64,000 nt of DNA from Pectobacterium betavasculorum (GCF_000749845.1 NZ_JQHM01000001.1:992001-1056000); one strand, 5' to 3'. Shown: positions 8,072-16,896, counted from the first letter of the stretch. Numbers and translations: made by a program. Notes: generated from the sequence alone by a model not told the origin.

Positions 8072-9052
8072 TCATATAAGGTGATGAGTTTTCGCGAGCT
8101 TATAAAAATGACTTTCGATATCAACCAAACGTCGTTCGGAATCCTCCAGATCGATAGGGATAGCTTTGTTGTTATTATTGATAATGATAATTTTATTAGT
8201 CAGGCCAGCGTTAATGCACCGGACTACTTCTTCTGCTAACAGGGTGCCCTGAATAATTTCTTCCCCGGTGGGCGCGCCATTTCGTAAACCGTATCCTAAA
8301 ATAGTTTTCCGGATACGGATTCCAACCTTATGTTCAAGTTTCTTGATAATAGTATCGATAGCGCCCTGAAACCCCGGAGTATATTCATGGGTATAGCCTT
8401 CAGAGCATAAAATGATCACGCTGTTTTGTTCTGCGATTTTCTCCCGAATGCGTTGTGATAACGTTTCAATATCCCACGGTGATTCAGGAATGAGTGCGAT
8501 GTCTGCATTGCTTTTTAATGCCGCCTGTAGTGTTAATTCACCACAATAGCCGCCGAGTAGTTCAATCATGAATACCCGACCTTGTAATCCTCTGCCTGTA
8601 TTACGCAATTTTTCTACCTCACTCATTACCTGTTCGCAGGCGGTAGAAAAACCAATCGTATAGCTATTCCCTGAGATATCGTTATCAATCGTCATTCCAA
8701 CGCCGTAGCAATGAATACCGTAGTGACTTAGCTTTTTTAAAAATTGGAATGAGCCATCTCCTCCCGCCATAATGAGTGCGTCGAGTTTTTGTTTTTGGAT
8801 ATTTTTAACGATTTTTTCGTAGTCTGTTTTTCTACATTTTCCGGTTTTTCTCCCTGATGCAATCAGGGGCATTGATGAAAGTGAATAATCTACCAGATCA
8901 CGGCGAGTAATCGCTTTGCAGCAATTATCGATAAGGCCAATAATTCCACCATCGAAAATAACGATGTCAGCATCTGTCATTCTGTTCACCTGAAAGATGA
9001 AGTTATTTATTCCGCTAACGTCGCCGCCGCTAATGACCAATCCAATTTTCAT
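8072..9052 (-). CDS. 6-phosphofructokinase (PfkA) family sugar-phosphate kinase
   Basis: First gene of the PTS operon; 326 residues, close to PfkA length (320). Motifs: ISGGDVSGINN (the GGDAPGMN-type start), MAGGDGSF at about residues 95-102 (Gly after GGD indicates ATP rather than pyrophosphate as donor), the catalytic TIDND at about 121-125, and LLGGYCGELTL, which corresponds to the MGRxxG region but is changed. The position before TIDND reads VGM instead of the usual P-G/K. The housekeeping pfkA lies elsewhere in enterobacteria, so this is a dedicated copy, probably acting on a sugar phosphate made by the linked PTS. I place the start at the second of two adjacent ATGs, with AGAGG 5 bases upstream; a TTG five codons earlier is less likely. 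Confidence 0.8.
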   Translation of the reverse strand: MKIGLVISGGDVSGINNFIFQVNRMTDADIVIFDGGIIGLIDNCCKAITRRDLVDYSLSSMPLIASGRKTGKCRKTDYEKIVKNIQKQKLDALIMAGGDGSFQFLKKLSHYGIHCYGVGMTIDNDISGNSYTIGFSTACEQVMSEVEKLRNTGRGLQGRVFMIELLGGYCGELTLQAALKSNADIALIPESPWDIETLSQRIREKIAEQNSVIILCSEGYTHEYTPGFQGAIDTIIKKLEHKVGIRIRKTILGYGLRNGAPTGEEIIQGTLLAEEVVRCINAGLTNKIIIINNNNKAIPIDLEDSERRLVDIESHFYKLAKTHHLI

Positions 9053-9192
9053 CATCGCCTCTAACAATATGAATAATCATCTTGTGAACATAATGTTATT
9101 AAACTGATAAGGCGTTTTTTTGATGAATGTCTCAATTTTGTATTTAACTATGAGGTCGTTTGTCTTGACACTGATTCTACTGGCTCTATTAA

Positions 9193-9208
9193 TGTGATGC
9201 TTATCACG
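9193..9208. promoter_or_regulatory. Probable CRP binding site, PTS operon upstream region
   Basis: TGTGA-TGCTTA-TCACG differs from the CRP consensus TGTGA-N6-TCACA at one base. It lies about 140 bp upstream of the PTS operon start, a suitable place for cAMP-CRP control of a sugar operon. The promoter -10 and -35 boxes are not clear enough to name. Confidence 0.65.
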
Positions 9209-9314
9209 ATTTAAAAATAAGCAATCTGACTAACTTGTTAATTAGGTTGATATTTAACATTCCCATCTTTTTTATTTCATCTGTCCTTTTCTGCTAAAAA
9301 GCGAATACATATTT

Positions 9315-9330
9315 TGTGAATGATTTCACA
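9315..9330. promoter_or_regulatory. Perfect CRP consensus half-sites between PTS operon and dadA
   Basis: TGTGA-ATGATT-TCACA matches the CRP consensus exactly. It is 263 bp from the PTS operon start and 339 bp from dadA, and 122 bp from the other CRP-like box. The 601 bp between the two genes otherwise holds a 143 bp repeat and AT-rich sequence; I see no further gene in it. Confidence 0.65.
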
Positions 9331-9373
9331 GTTATTTCGTTACGATCTCAATGATGAATCGAAGAGAGAAATA

Positions 9374-9516
9374 TATACCCTAAATAATTCGAGTTTCAGG
9401 ACAAAACGTTAACGTTTTGAACAACGCAAAGCGTTGACCCTGAAGGGCGAGGCCCACGAGGGGCCGAGTATTTAAGCGCAGCTAACGCACATGTAACTTG
9501 AAGTATGACGGGTATA
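9374..9516 (+). repeat. 143 bp repeat with ERIC-like ends and a different core (copy 1)
   Basis: Begins TATACCCTAAATAATTCGAG and ends CTTGAAGTATGACGGGTATA, the same termini as ERIC elements. The core differs: it contains the palindrome AAAACGTTAACGTTTT and a GGGCGAGGCCCACGAGG stretch in place of the ERIC core. The ends are imperfect inverted repeats with TATA at both tips. A second copy lies in the opposite orientation just beyond dadA. Confidence 0.85.
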
Positions 9517-9668
9517 AAGAAATGTTATCGTTGAGACGAGTGACAATTCCCCCCCAAATGCTAGAGTAGTCTTCAGTTTTACCTTTTAACTAGTGTTTTA
9601 TTCCATTAAATAAGCATTATTCCAGCAGATTAGACGGTCTTTGACGGAGAGAAAGGGAGAGCGGTAGC

Positions 9669-10928
9669 ATGCGGGTTGTGATTCTGGGAAGTGGTGTAGT
9701 TGGCGTCAGTACTGCCTGGTATCTTGCGCAGGAAGGGCATGATGTCACCGTTATCGACAGACAACCGGAGCCTGCGTTGGAAACCAGCGCAGGGAATGCC
9801 GGACAGATTTCCCCCGGCTATGCCGCACCGTGGGCTGCACCGGGAATACCGCTGAAAGCGATAAAATGGATGTTTCAGCGCCATGCTCCGTTGGCCATCC
9901 GGCCAGACTTCACGACAGCGCAGCTTTGCTGGATGTGGCAAATGTTGCTCAATTGCGATGCGCGCCACTATAAAACCAATAAAGCACGAATGGTGCGTTT
10001 GGCTGAATACAGCCGTGACTGCCTACAACAGCTGCGACGAGATACCGGCATTCAGTACGAAGGTCGACAAGGTGGGACGCTGCAACTGTTTCGCACCGAA
10101 CAGCAATATGAAAATGCGACACGAGATATCGCCGTGCTGGAAGAGGCTGGCGTACCGTATCAATTGCTAACTCGCCATGAGCTGGCCTCCGTTGAGCCGG
10201 GGTTGGCGAACGTAGTCGGGAAGCTGACTGGTGGGCTACGTTTACCACATGATGAGACAGGCGATTGCCAATTGTTCACTCGCCAGCTTGCAGCCATGGC
10301 CGCCGAGGCTGGCGCTACCTTTAAATTGGGGCGTAGCGTTCGCCAACTGCGGGTAGAAGGGGACAATGTCACGGGCGTGCAGTGCGACGACGGCATGATC
10401 GTGGCAGATGCTTATGTGATGGCCTGTGGCTCCTATTCAACGGGACTACTGCGACAGTGGTTCGATATTCCAGTTTATCCGCTGAAAGGCTATTCACTGA
10501 CCATTCCTCTGGCGGATGACGCCTCAGCACCGGCTTCTACCGTGTTAGATGAAACGTATAAAGTGGCCATTACGCGTTTTGACAATCGTATTCGCGTTGG
10601 TGGAATGGCAGAAGTCGTGGGCTTCAATACCGACTTGAATCCCAAACGTCGGGAAACGCTGGAAATGGTGGTGCGCGATCTGTACCCACATTGTGGGCCG
10701 ATTGAGCAAGCGACATTCTGGACGGGACTACGCCCGATGACGCCGGATGGTACGCCGCTGGTGGGACGCTCTCCGCTGAAAAACCTATACCTGAATACCG
10801 GTCACGGCACATTAGGCTGGACGATGGCCTGCGGGTCGGGGAAATTGCTGGCAGATATTCTGTCGGACAAATCACCGGAGATTGAAGCCGATGATTTGTC
10901 CGTGTCTCGCTATACTCGTCATACTTAA
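9669..10928 (+). CDS. dadA: D-amino acid dehydrogenase (DadA), FAD-dependent
   Basis: A 419-residue FAD flavoprotein of the DAO family that oxidatively deaminates D-amino acids (D-alanine best known) to 2-oxo acids, passing electrons to the respiratory chain at the inner membrane face. The N-terminal dinucleotide motif is [35 protein letters not shown] and the C-terminal [15 protein letters not shown] are classic DadA. The alanine racemase gene dadX, its usual partner, does not follow. The gene is bracketed by two inverted 143 bp repeats, and its last codons and stop lie inside the downstream one. The start has a GGAGAG-type site 9-12 bases upstream. Confidence 0.93.
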   Translation: MRVVILGSGVVGVSTAWYLAQEGHDVTVIDRQPEPALETSAGNAGQISPGYAAPWAAPGIPLKAIKWMFQRHAPLAIRPDFTTAQLCWMWQMLLNCDARHYKTNKARMVRLAEYSRDCLQQLRRDTGIQYEGRQGGTLQLFRTEQQYENATRDIAVLEEAGVPYQLLTRHELASVEPGLANVVGKLTGGLRLPHDETGDCQLFTRQLAAMAAEAGATFKLGRSVRQLRVEGDNVTGVQCDDGMIVADAYVMACGSYSTGLLRQWFDIPVYPLKGYSLTIPLADDASAPASTVLDETYKVAITRFDNRIRVGGMAEVVGFNTDLNPKRRETLEMVVRDLYPHCGPIEQATFWTGLRPMTPDGTPLVGRSPLKNLYLNTGHGTLGWTMACGSGKLLADILSDKSPEIEADDLSVSRYTRHT

Positions 10929-11053
10929 AGTTGCATGTGCGTTGGCTGCGCTTAAATACTCGGCCCGTCGTGGGCCTCGCCCTAAAGGGCCAACGCTTTG
11001 CGTTGTTCAAAACGTTAACGTTTTGTCCTGAAACTTTAATTATTTAGAGTATC
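10911..11053 (-). repeat. 143 bp repeat with ERIC-like ends and a different core (copy 2)
   Basis: Inverted relative to copy 1 at 9374 and closely similar over its whole length, with the same AAAACGTTAACGTTTT palindrome and GGCCCACGACGGGCC-like core. One end (TATACTCGTCATACTT) overlaps the last codons and stop of dadA; the other end reads TTTAGAGTATC, a decayed form of TTTAGGGTATA. Confidence 0.85.
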
Positions 11054-11071
11054 TGTATTTGGTGTTTTGAA

Positions 11072-12271
11072 TTAGGCGCGGGGCAGCGACGTAATGCTGC
11101 CTTTGTGTTGCCGCGTGAGCAGGCGGGCGCGTATCGCCAGCAGGGCGGCACAGAGCATAACCAGCGCCAGTGATATTTTTGACGGCAGAGGAATTGCCAT
11201 CGCCCCCAACCCTAACGCGGCACCGCCTGCCATTTGCACAAATCCTACCATCGCCGACGCAATTCCCGCTTCATTAGAATAAGGCTCCAGCGCATAACTG
11301 GTGGATGGCCCGATCAGGAATGCCAGACCTGCACAGGCCAGTGCAACAGGTAACATGTAGGTTGGCCAGGTCTCTTGCATCGCTTCCGGTAAGAGCGCGA
11401 CACTGCCAAGCAGCGAAAGAAAACCTGCTCCCATCAGCAGGCTACCGATAGCCAGGCAACGTGGCCGACCGACTTTGCGGATAATGCGGTTCGCAAAGAA
11501 GCTGACCAGCATGATCCAAAAACCGTTCGCGCCAAAGGCAATTGAAAACTCAAGCGGCGTGAGCTGCGCTTGGTTCATTAACACTACAGGGGAAAAGGTG
11601 ACGTAAGTTAACGCCATCCCCATTGCGCCGGCATTGACTGACGCGAACCCCAGAAAGTGGCGATCGGATAAAAGACGGGCATATTGACGCAGCGGCAAGC
11701 CGTGCACCGGTAAGGTTGAATCCGGGCGTGTTTCTGGCAGAAAGCGGATAACGAGTGCCAGTACCAGAATACTGTAGCCCGCGAGGAACCAGAAGGGCGC
11801 ACGCCAGCCGAAGGCTTCAGCCAAAAGCCCGCCTAATAGCGGTGCCAGCGCGGGTACAATGTTCAGCGTGCCGTTAAGAAAACCATAGGTTCTGGCAGCA
11901 TCATCGCCGTTTAGTTTGTCACGCACGCTGCTGAAAATGGCAACGGCGGTGCAGCACACGGCGATGCCCTGAAAAAGACGTGAGAGGATGAACAGTGTGG
12001 CGCTGGTGGCCAGTGCGCCCATGATCGCGCCGATGATGTAGATCACCACGCCCGCCAGCGCCATTGGACGGCGACCATATTTATCGACCAGCGGTCCGGC
12101 CAGAAGTTGGCCTAATCCCATAACCAGAATAAAGAGGGCGACGGTGGACTGAATCAGCGATTCCGGGCTGTTCAGCGCCACGGCAATGGCGGGAATAAGC
12201 GGTAAATAGATGTCAATGCCCAGAGGGCCGAGTAGAACCAGAGTCAGTAAAATCAGAACAAATCGTTGCAT
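11072..12271 (-). CDS. MFS drug/metabolite exporter, Bcr/CflA (DHA1) type
   Basis: A 399-residue inner-membrane proton antiporter with 12 predicted transmembrane segments. The N-terminal PLGIDIYLPLIPAIA is typical of Bcr/CflA and MdtL exporters; the loop 2-3 motif appears as GPLVDKYGRRPMAL, and the DHA1 motif C region as LAPLLGGLLAEAFGWRAPFW. The family includes bicyclomycin, chloramphenicol and purine exporters; the substrate cannot be told. It ends close to the repeat beyond dadA and is transcribed away from yeaH's terminator, so it is probably monocistronic. Confidence 0.82.
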   Translation of the reverse strand: MQRFVLILLTLVLLGPLGIDIYLPLIPAIAVALNSPESLIQSTVALFILVMGLGQLLAGPLVDKYGRRPMALAGVVIYIIGAIMGALATSATLFILSRLFQGIAVCCTAVAIFSSVRDKLNGDDAARTYGFLNGTLNIVPALAPLLGGLLAEAFGWRAPFWFLAGYSILVLALVIRFLPETRPDSTLPVHGLPLRQYARLLSDRHFLGFASVNAGAMGMALTYVTFSPVVLMNQAQLTPLEFSIAFGANGFWIMLVSFFANRIIRKVGRPRCLAIGSLLMGAGFLSLLGSVALLPEAMQETWPTYMLPVALACAGLAFLIGPSTSYALEPYSNEAGIASAMVGFVQMAGGAALGLGAMAIPLPSKISLALVMLCAALLAIRARLLTRQHKGSITSLPRA

Positions 12272-12378
12272 AACAATACAGAAATCTATGTTTTATGGGT
12301 TCGACAGGGTAATGCGCACACTGGCGGAAAGGAAGTGTTATCTTTGTGACGGTGTCACTGTGGTCGACTTAAAAAGGA

Positions 12379-12402
12379 AATCGGCCAGTGAACTGGCCGA
12401 TT
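12379..12402 (-). terminator. Intrinsic terminator after yeaH
   Basis: A perfect 24 nt palindrome-like hairpin (AATCGGCCAGT / ACTGGCCGATT, 2-base loop) 10 bp after the yeaH stop, followed on the minus strand by TCCTTTTTAAG. Confidence 0.75.
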
Positions 12403-12411
12403 GAGATGTGC

Positions 12412-13686
12412 TCAATGTCCTACGGTTTGTTTACGGAAGAGTTCACGGAAGACAGGGTAGATATCATCCTGATCGCGAATATGCTGCATGGCGAAATTGC
12501 CAAACGTATTGCGCAGCGTTTCGTATTCGCGCCAGAGCGTCTGGTGTGAACGCCGGGTGATTTCAATGTAGCTGTAGTAACGCACCATTGGCAGGAGCTG
12601 ATTCGCCAGAATCTGGTGACACAGCGGTGAATCATCAGCCCAGTTATCGCCATCTGATGCCTGCGCCGCGTAGATATTCCACTGTGACGGGTCGTAACGC
12701 TCTCGCACCACTTCCTCCATCAGCTTTAACGCGCTGGAGACAATGGTGCCGCCAGTTTCCTGAGAGTAGAAGAACTCCTGTTCATCGACCTCTTTAGCCT
12801 GCGTGTGGTGGCGAATATAGACAACGTCGACGTTTTTGTAATTTCTGCTGAGGAACAGGTACAGCAGAATATAAAAGCGTTTCGCCATGTCTTTCGTCGC
12901 CTGATCCATCGAGCCGGACACGTCCATCAAGCAGAACATCACGGCCTGACTCGACGGTTCAGCCCGACGCTCGTAGTTCTTGTAGCGTAGGTCAAACGTA
13001 TCAATAAACGGCACGCGTGCGATTTTCTGGCGAAGTTCGGCGATCTCCTGCCGTAGCCGTTCCTCCTCCAGCAATTGTGCGGGTTCGGTATGTGCCAACT
13101 GGTCCAGCGACTCTTCCAACTCATGCAACGTGCGGCGTTTCCCCGCTGTCATCGCCATACGGCGTGCCAGCGAGTTTTGCAGAGAACGCACCACGCTGAT
13201 ATTGGCAGGAACACCGTTAGCGGTGTACCCGGCGCGGTGCGTTTTGTACTCGGTCATCTGCCGATGCTGGGTCTTCTTCAGATTTGGCAGCGCCAGATCT
13301 TCAAATAGCAGATCCAGATATTCATCTTTGGAGATTTGAAAGACAAATTCATCTTCGCCTTCGCCGTCTTTACTGGCATCCCCCTGACCGGAACCGCCGC
13401 CGCCACCTCCTTGTGGCCGCTCGATTTTGTCGTTCTGAACGAAGTGATCGTTGCCTGGATGGACGCGGTGGCGGCGTCCTCCACGGCCCTGATGGAACAT
13501 CGGTTCGTTAATGTCTGAATTGGGGATCGATACCGACTCCCCGCTTTCGATGTCGGTCACCGAACGCTTATTAATGGCCTCGGAAATCGACTGTTTTATT
13601 TGCGACTTATAGCGGCGCAGAAAGCGTTGGCGGTTTACCGTGCTTTTGTTTTTGCCGTTCAGCCGTCGATCAATAAAATAGGCCAT
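12412..13686 (-). CDS. yeaH: YeaH/YhbH family protein (DUF444), partner of YeaG
   Basis: A 424-residue cytoplasmic protein of the DUF444 family, close in length to E. coli YeaH (427). It starts [12 protein letters not shown]-like, has a Gly-rich tract ([11 protein letters not shown]) near residue 100, and a von Willebrand A-like segment with the metal-site motif DVSGSM near residue 260. Genetic work in E. coli links YeaG and YeaH to stress and nitrogen starvation; the molecular activity is not settled. I use the ATG at 13686, preceded by GGGGGAAA, rather than the start nine codons earlier. It lies 36 bp downstream of yeaG in one operon. Confidence 0.95.
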   Translation of the reverse strand: MAYFIDRRLNGKNKSTVNRQRFLRRYKSQIKQSISEAINKRSVTDIESGESVSIPNSDINEPMFHQGRGGRRHRVHPGNDHFVQNDKIERPQGGGGGGSGQGDASKDGEGEDEFVFQISKDEYLDLLFEDLALPNLKKTQHRQMTEYKTHRAGYTANGVPANISVVRSLQNSLARRMAMTAGKRRTLHELEESLDQLAHTEPAQLLEEERLRQEIAELRQKIARVPFIDTFDLRYKNYERRAEPSSQAVMFCLMDVSGSMDQATKDMAKRFYILLYLFLSRNYKNVDVVYIRHHTQAKEVDEQEFFYSQETGGTIVSSALKLMEEVVRERYDPSQWNIYAAQASDGDNWADDSPLCHQILANQLLPMVRYYSYIEITRRSHQTLWREYETLRNTFGNFAMQHIRDQDDIYPVFRELFRKQTVGH

Positions 13687-13722
13687 GTTTCCCCCAAACG
13701 CTGTTGCCAGCATCGTACGTCA

Positions 13723-15657
13723 TTATGATGATTTCCTCACCCGCAGATACCATTCGCACAGCAAACGAACCTGTTTCCGGGTGTAGCCTTTCTCCATCAT
13801 ACGATCGACGAAGTCATCATGTTTCTTCTGTTCATCCGTTGAGGTTTTGGTGTTAAACGAAATCACAGGCAGCAGCTCTTCCGTGTTAGAGAACATCTTC
13901 TTCTCGATAACCGTGCGCAGCTTCTCGTAACTGGTCCAGTTTGGATTCCGGCCGCTATTGTTGGCGCGGGCGCGCAGGACAAAGTTGACGATCTCGTTAC
14001 GGAAGTCTTTGGGATTACTGATGCCCGCAGGTTTCTCGATCTTTTCCAGCTCGGCGTTCAGCGATTCACGGTCAAACAGCTGACCCGTATCTGGATCACG
14101 GTACTCCTGATCCTGAATCCAGAAATCCGCATAGGTAACATAACGGTCAAAAATATTCTGTCCGTATTCGGAATAGGATTCGAGATAGGCCGTCTGGATC
14201 TCTTTACCGATAAATTCGGCGTACTTCGGCGTCAGATAGCCTTTCAGGTGCTCCAGATATTTCTCTGCCAGCTCCTGCGGGAACTGCTCGCGTTCGATCT
14301 GTTGTTCCAGTACGTAAAACAGGTGTACCGGGTTGGCGGCGACTTCGCTGTGATCGAAGTTAAAGACGCGTGACAGAATCTTGAAGGCGAAGCGGGTCGA
14401 TAGACCGTTCATTCCTTCATCCACACCCGCGTAGTCGCGATACTCCTGATAGGACTTCGCTTTCGGATCGGTATCTTTCAGGCTTTCACCATCGTAAACC
14501 CGCATCTTGGAGTAGAGACTGGAGTTCTCGGGATCTTTCAATCGCGACAGTATGGAGAAGCGAGCCAGCGTTTCCAGCGTGCCGGGCGCGCAAGGGGCAT
14601 GCGTCAGCTCGCTGTGGTCCAGCAGCTTATCGTAGATTTTCACTTCTTCAGACACGCGCAGGCAGTACGGCACCTTCACGATATATACGCGGTCGAGGAA
14701 CGCTTCATTGTTCTTGTTGTTACGGAACTGCACCCATTCGGACTCGTTGGAGTGCGCCAGAATAATCCCGTTGAACGGTAGGGCAGCAATGCCTTCCGTT
14801 CCATTATAGTTGCCTTCCTGTGTGGCGGTCAGCAGCGGGTGGAGCACTTTGATGGGAGCCTTGAACATCTCGACGAACTCCATAATGCCTTGGTTCGCGC
14901 GGCATAATGCACCGGAGTAGCCGTAGGCATCGGGATCGTTCTGAGCAAAATGTTCCAGCTTGCGGATATCGACTTTACCGACCAGCGCCGAAATATCCTG
15001 ATTGTTTTCATCGCCCGGTTCGGTTTTCGCGATCCCGATTTGCGCCAGAATTGATGGCCAGACTTTGACGACTCTGAACTTGGAAATGTCGCCGCCGAAT
15101 TCCTGGAGGCGTTTGGCGGCCCACGGCGACATTATTGTGCCGAGGTAGCGCCGTGGAATCGTGTACTCTTTCTCAAGTATCCCAGCATCTTCCTGCGGGT
15201 TGAACAGGCAGAGCGGATGGTCATTTACCGGGCTGCGTTCGCCGTTGGCGCTGAGAATGTAAATGGGCACGCGCTGCATCAGCGCTTTCAGGCGTTCAGC
15301 CAGAGAGGATTTCCCGCCGCCCACCGGTCCCAACAGATACAGAATCTGTTTCTTCTCTTCCAATCCCTGCGCGGCATGTTTCAGATAAGAGACAATCTGC
15401 TCTATAGCCTCTTCCATACCGTAAAATTCTTCAAAAGCAGGATAGCGGGCAATGACCCGGTTCGAGAATAGGCGTGACATTCGTGATTCTTGGGCGGTAT
15501 CCACCATTACAGGCTCACCGATAGCCGTTAACAATCGTTCAGCCGCATTCGCATAAGCATTGCGATCCTGCTGACAGATGGTAAGGAATTCCTGCAGAGT
15601 GAACTCTTCGTCCTTGGCAGCGTCGTAGCGCTGGCGGTAGTGATCAAATATGTTCAT
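13723..15657 (-). CDS. yeaG: PrkA-family serine protein kinase YeaG
   Basis: A 644-residue PrkA/YeaG protein with an AAA-type N-terminal half: Walker A LLGPVGGGKSSLAERL near residues 108-123 and a C-terminal PrkA kinase-like domain. In E. coli YeaG is an autophosphorylating Ser/Thr kinase used in nitrogen and carbon starvation adaptation, and acts with YeaH. The ATG follows GACGGGC. A sigma-54-type promoter lies about 100 bp upstream, in keeping with reported NtrC/RpoN control of this operon in E. coli. Confidence 0.96.
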   Translation of the reverse strand: MNIFDHYRQRYDAAKDEEFTLQEFLTICQQDRNAYANAAERLLTAIGEPVMVDTAQESRMSRLFSNRVIARYPAFEEFYGMEEAIEQIVSYLKHAAQGLEEKKQILYLLGPVGGGKSSLAERLKALMQRVPIYILSANGERSPVNDHPLCLFNPQEDAGILEKEYTIPRRYLGTIMSPWAAKRLQEFGGDISKFRVVKVWPSILAQIGIAKTEPGDENNQDISALVGKVDIRKLEHFAQNDPDAYGYSGALCRANQGIMEFVEMFKAPIKVLHPLLTATQEGNYNGTEGIAALPFNGIILAHSNESEWVQFRNNKNNEAFLDRVYIVKVPYCLRVSEEVKIYDKLLDHSELTHAPCAPGTLETLARFSILSRLKDPENSSLYSKMRVYDGESLKDTDPKAKSYQEYRDYAGVDEGMNGLSTRFAFKILSRVFNFDHSEVAANPVHLFYVLEQQIEREQFPQELAEKYLEHLKGYLTPKYAEFIGKEIQTAYLESYSEYGQNIFDRYVTYADFWIQDQEYRDPDTGQLFDRESLNAELEKIEKPAGISNPKDFRNEIVNFVLRARANNSGRNPNWTSYEKLRTVIEKKMFSNTEELLPVISFNTKTSTDEQKKHDDFVDRMMEKGYTRKQVRLLCEWYLRVRKSS

Positions 15658-15757
15658 AGCGATGCCCGTCCTTCGTCGATTAGCACAGATTAAGAGAGCG
15701 TGTGAAATATATGCCTATTAATGTATTGCCCTCCGAAAGAAGAAGTCTTTTGAATCC

Positions 15758-15773
15758 AGCAACCCTTATGCCA
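15758..15773 (-). promoter_or_regulatory. Probable sigma-54 (RpoN) promoter of yeaGH
   Basis: On the minus strand the sequence TGGCATAAGGGTTGCT has GG and GC separated by exactly 10 bases, as in TGGCAC-N5-TTGCW. The predicted start would be near 15747, about 90 bases before yeaG. The rest of the 454 bp yeaG-mipA gap shows an inverted repeat at 15997-16017 (AACCTAT/ATAGGTT) and another at 16068-16084; I see no gene in it and no obvious NtrC dyad. Confidence 0.65.
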
Positions 15774-16111
15774 ACTTGTCGCGTCAGGGCTCGTGATTTT
15801 ATTCATACCTGCTGGTCAGGAAGACGTCACCTTCTGTATTAAAGCGTAGTTTGCATCCGTAAAATTTCCTCTAGTCCACGGACGTATTTTTAAGATATTT
15901 CAATGACTCACTTTCAGGAAAATCCATGTAACATTACAGTTAATAGGCTCTCAGCCTTAAGGACACCGCCTATTACCGACGTTAGCGCACGTAAAACCTA
16001 TCGAATATATAGGTTATTCGTTAATGTTATTTTTATATAACCTGAACGCGAACGTGTGTAATTGGCTTATCATGTTTCATGATATTAATCTGTAATAGGA
16101 AATAGAAAACT

Positions 16112-16861
16112 GTGAAAAAACCTCAACTATGTGTGCTGGCCGCGCTCATTTCTGGTGCTGTGGTCCTGCCTTCAGCCTATGCCGCAGATGTCTCTCTGGG
16201 CCTTGGTGCTACGGGCTCAACGTCCGTGTACCGTGGTGTTGATAATGACGTTTATCCGCTTCCTGTACTGAATTATGAAAGTGAAAATTTTTATTTCCGC
16301 GGGTTGGGCGGTGGATACTACCTGTGGAATGATGGCGTAAATCGCTTCTCTCTAACGGCTTACTACCTGCCTTTAGGTTTTAAACCGGGAGATAGCGACG
16401 ATCTGCGTATGAAACAGTTGGATAAACGTCGCGGTACGCTAATGGCTGGCGCGGCTTATCGTCATACTGCCGACTGGGGGGAAATTCGTACTGTGCTGGC
16501 AGGCGATACGCTGGATTACAGTAACGGTTTTGCGTGGGACACCGCTTACCTTTACCGCTTCTCAATGGGCGATCTGAGCATCACCCCCGGTATTGGTGCG
16601 ACCTGGTTTAGTGAAAACATGAACCAGTATTACTACGGTGTAAGTGCGCAAGAATCTTCGCGTTCTGGCTTTAACCAGTACAGCCCTGATGATGGCTGGG
16701 CGCCATATCTTGAACTGAGCGCGGGCTATCAGATTAACCAAAGCTGGAGTGCCTGGGCCGTCGGTCGTTACACGCGTTTGTCTGACGAAATGAAAGACAG
16801 CCCTATCGTTGATAGTAACCACAGCATCTTAATGAGCGCAGGCGTCAGCTACCGCTTCTGA
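16112..16861 (+). CDS. mipA: MltA-interacting protein MipA (OmpV family outer-membrane protein)
   Basis: A 249-residue protein with a cleavable signal peptide ending around SAYA-A at residues 21-25. Mature part is beta-rich, ending in SAGVSYRF with a C-terminal Phe, typical of outer-membrane barrels. E. coli MipA scaffolds the murein hydrolase MltA with PBP1B. The start is GTG with TAGGAAATAG upstream. A perfect dyad TATCATG-TTT-CATGATA lies 28 bases before it and could be an operator. The gene is flanked by yeaG and yeaE exactly as in E. coli. Confidence 0.92.
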   Translation: MKKPQLCVLAALISGAVVLPSAYAADVSLGLGATGSTSVYRGVDNDVYPLPVLNYESENFYFRGLGGGYYLWNDGVNRFSLTAYYLPLGFKPGDSDDLRMKQLDKRRGTLMAGAAYRHTADWGEIRTVLAGDTLDYSNGFAWDTAYLYRFSMGDLSITPGIGATWFSENMNQYYYGVSAQESSRSGFNQYSPDDGWAPYLELSAGYQINQSWSAWAVGRYTRLSDEMKDSPIVDSNHSILMSAGVSYRF

Positions 16862-16896
16862 TGCTTTTCGTAAGCATGGTGCATCTGCCGTACAAT

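Noticed and set aside
9150-9197. 15-codon frame MRSFVLTLILLALLM, similar in feel to tiny hydrophobic Ibs-type toxins
   Set aside because: No ribosome-binding site, no antisense RNA features seen, and it overlaps the CRP box; chance frame in AT-rich DNA is likelier.
15711-15842. 43-codon frame in the yeaG-mipA gap
   Set aside because: It runs over the sigma-54-type promoter on the other strand and has no good ribosome-binding site.
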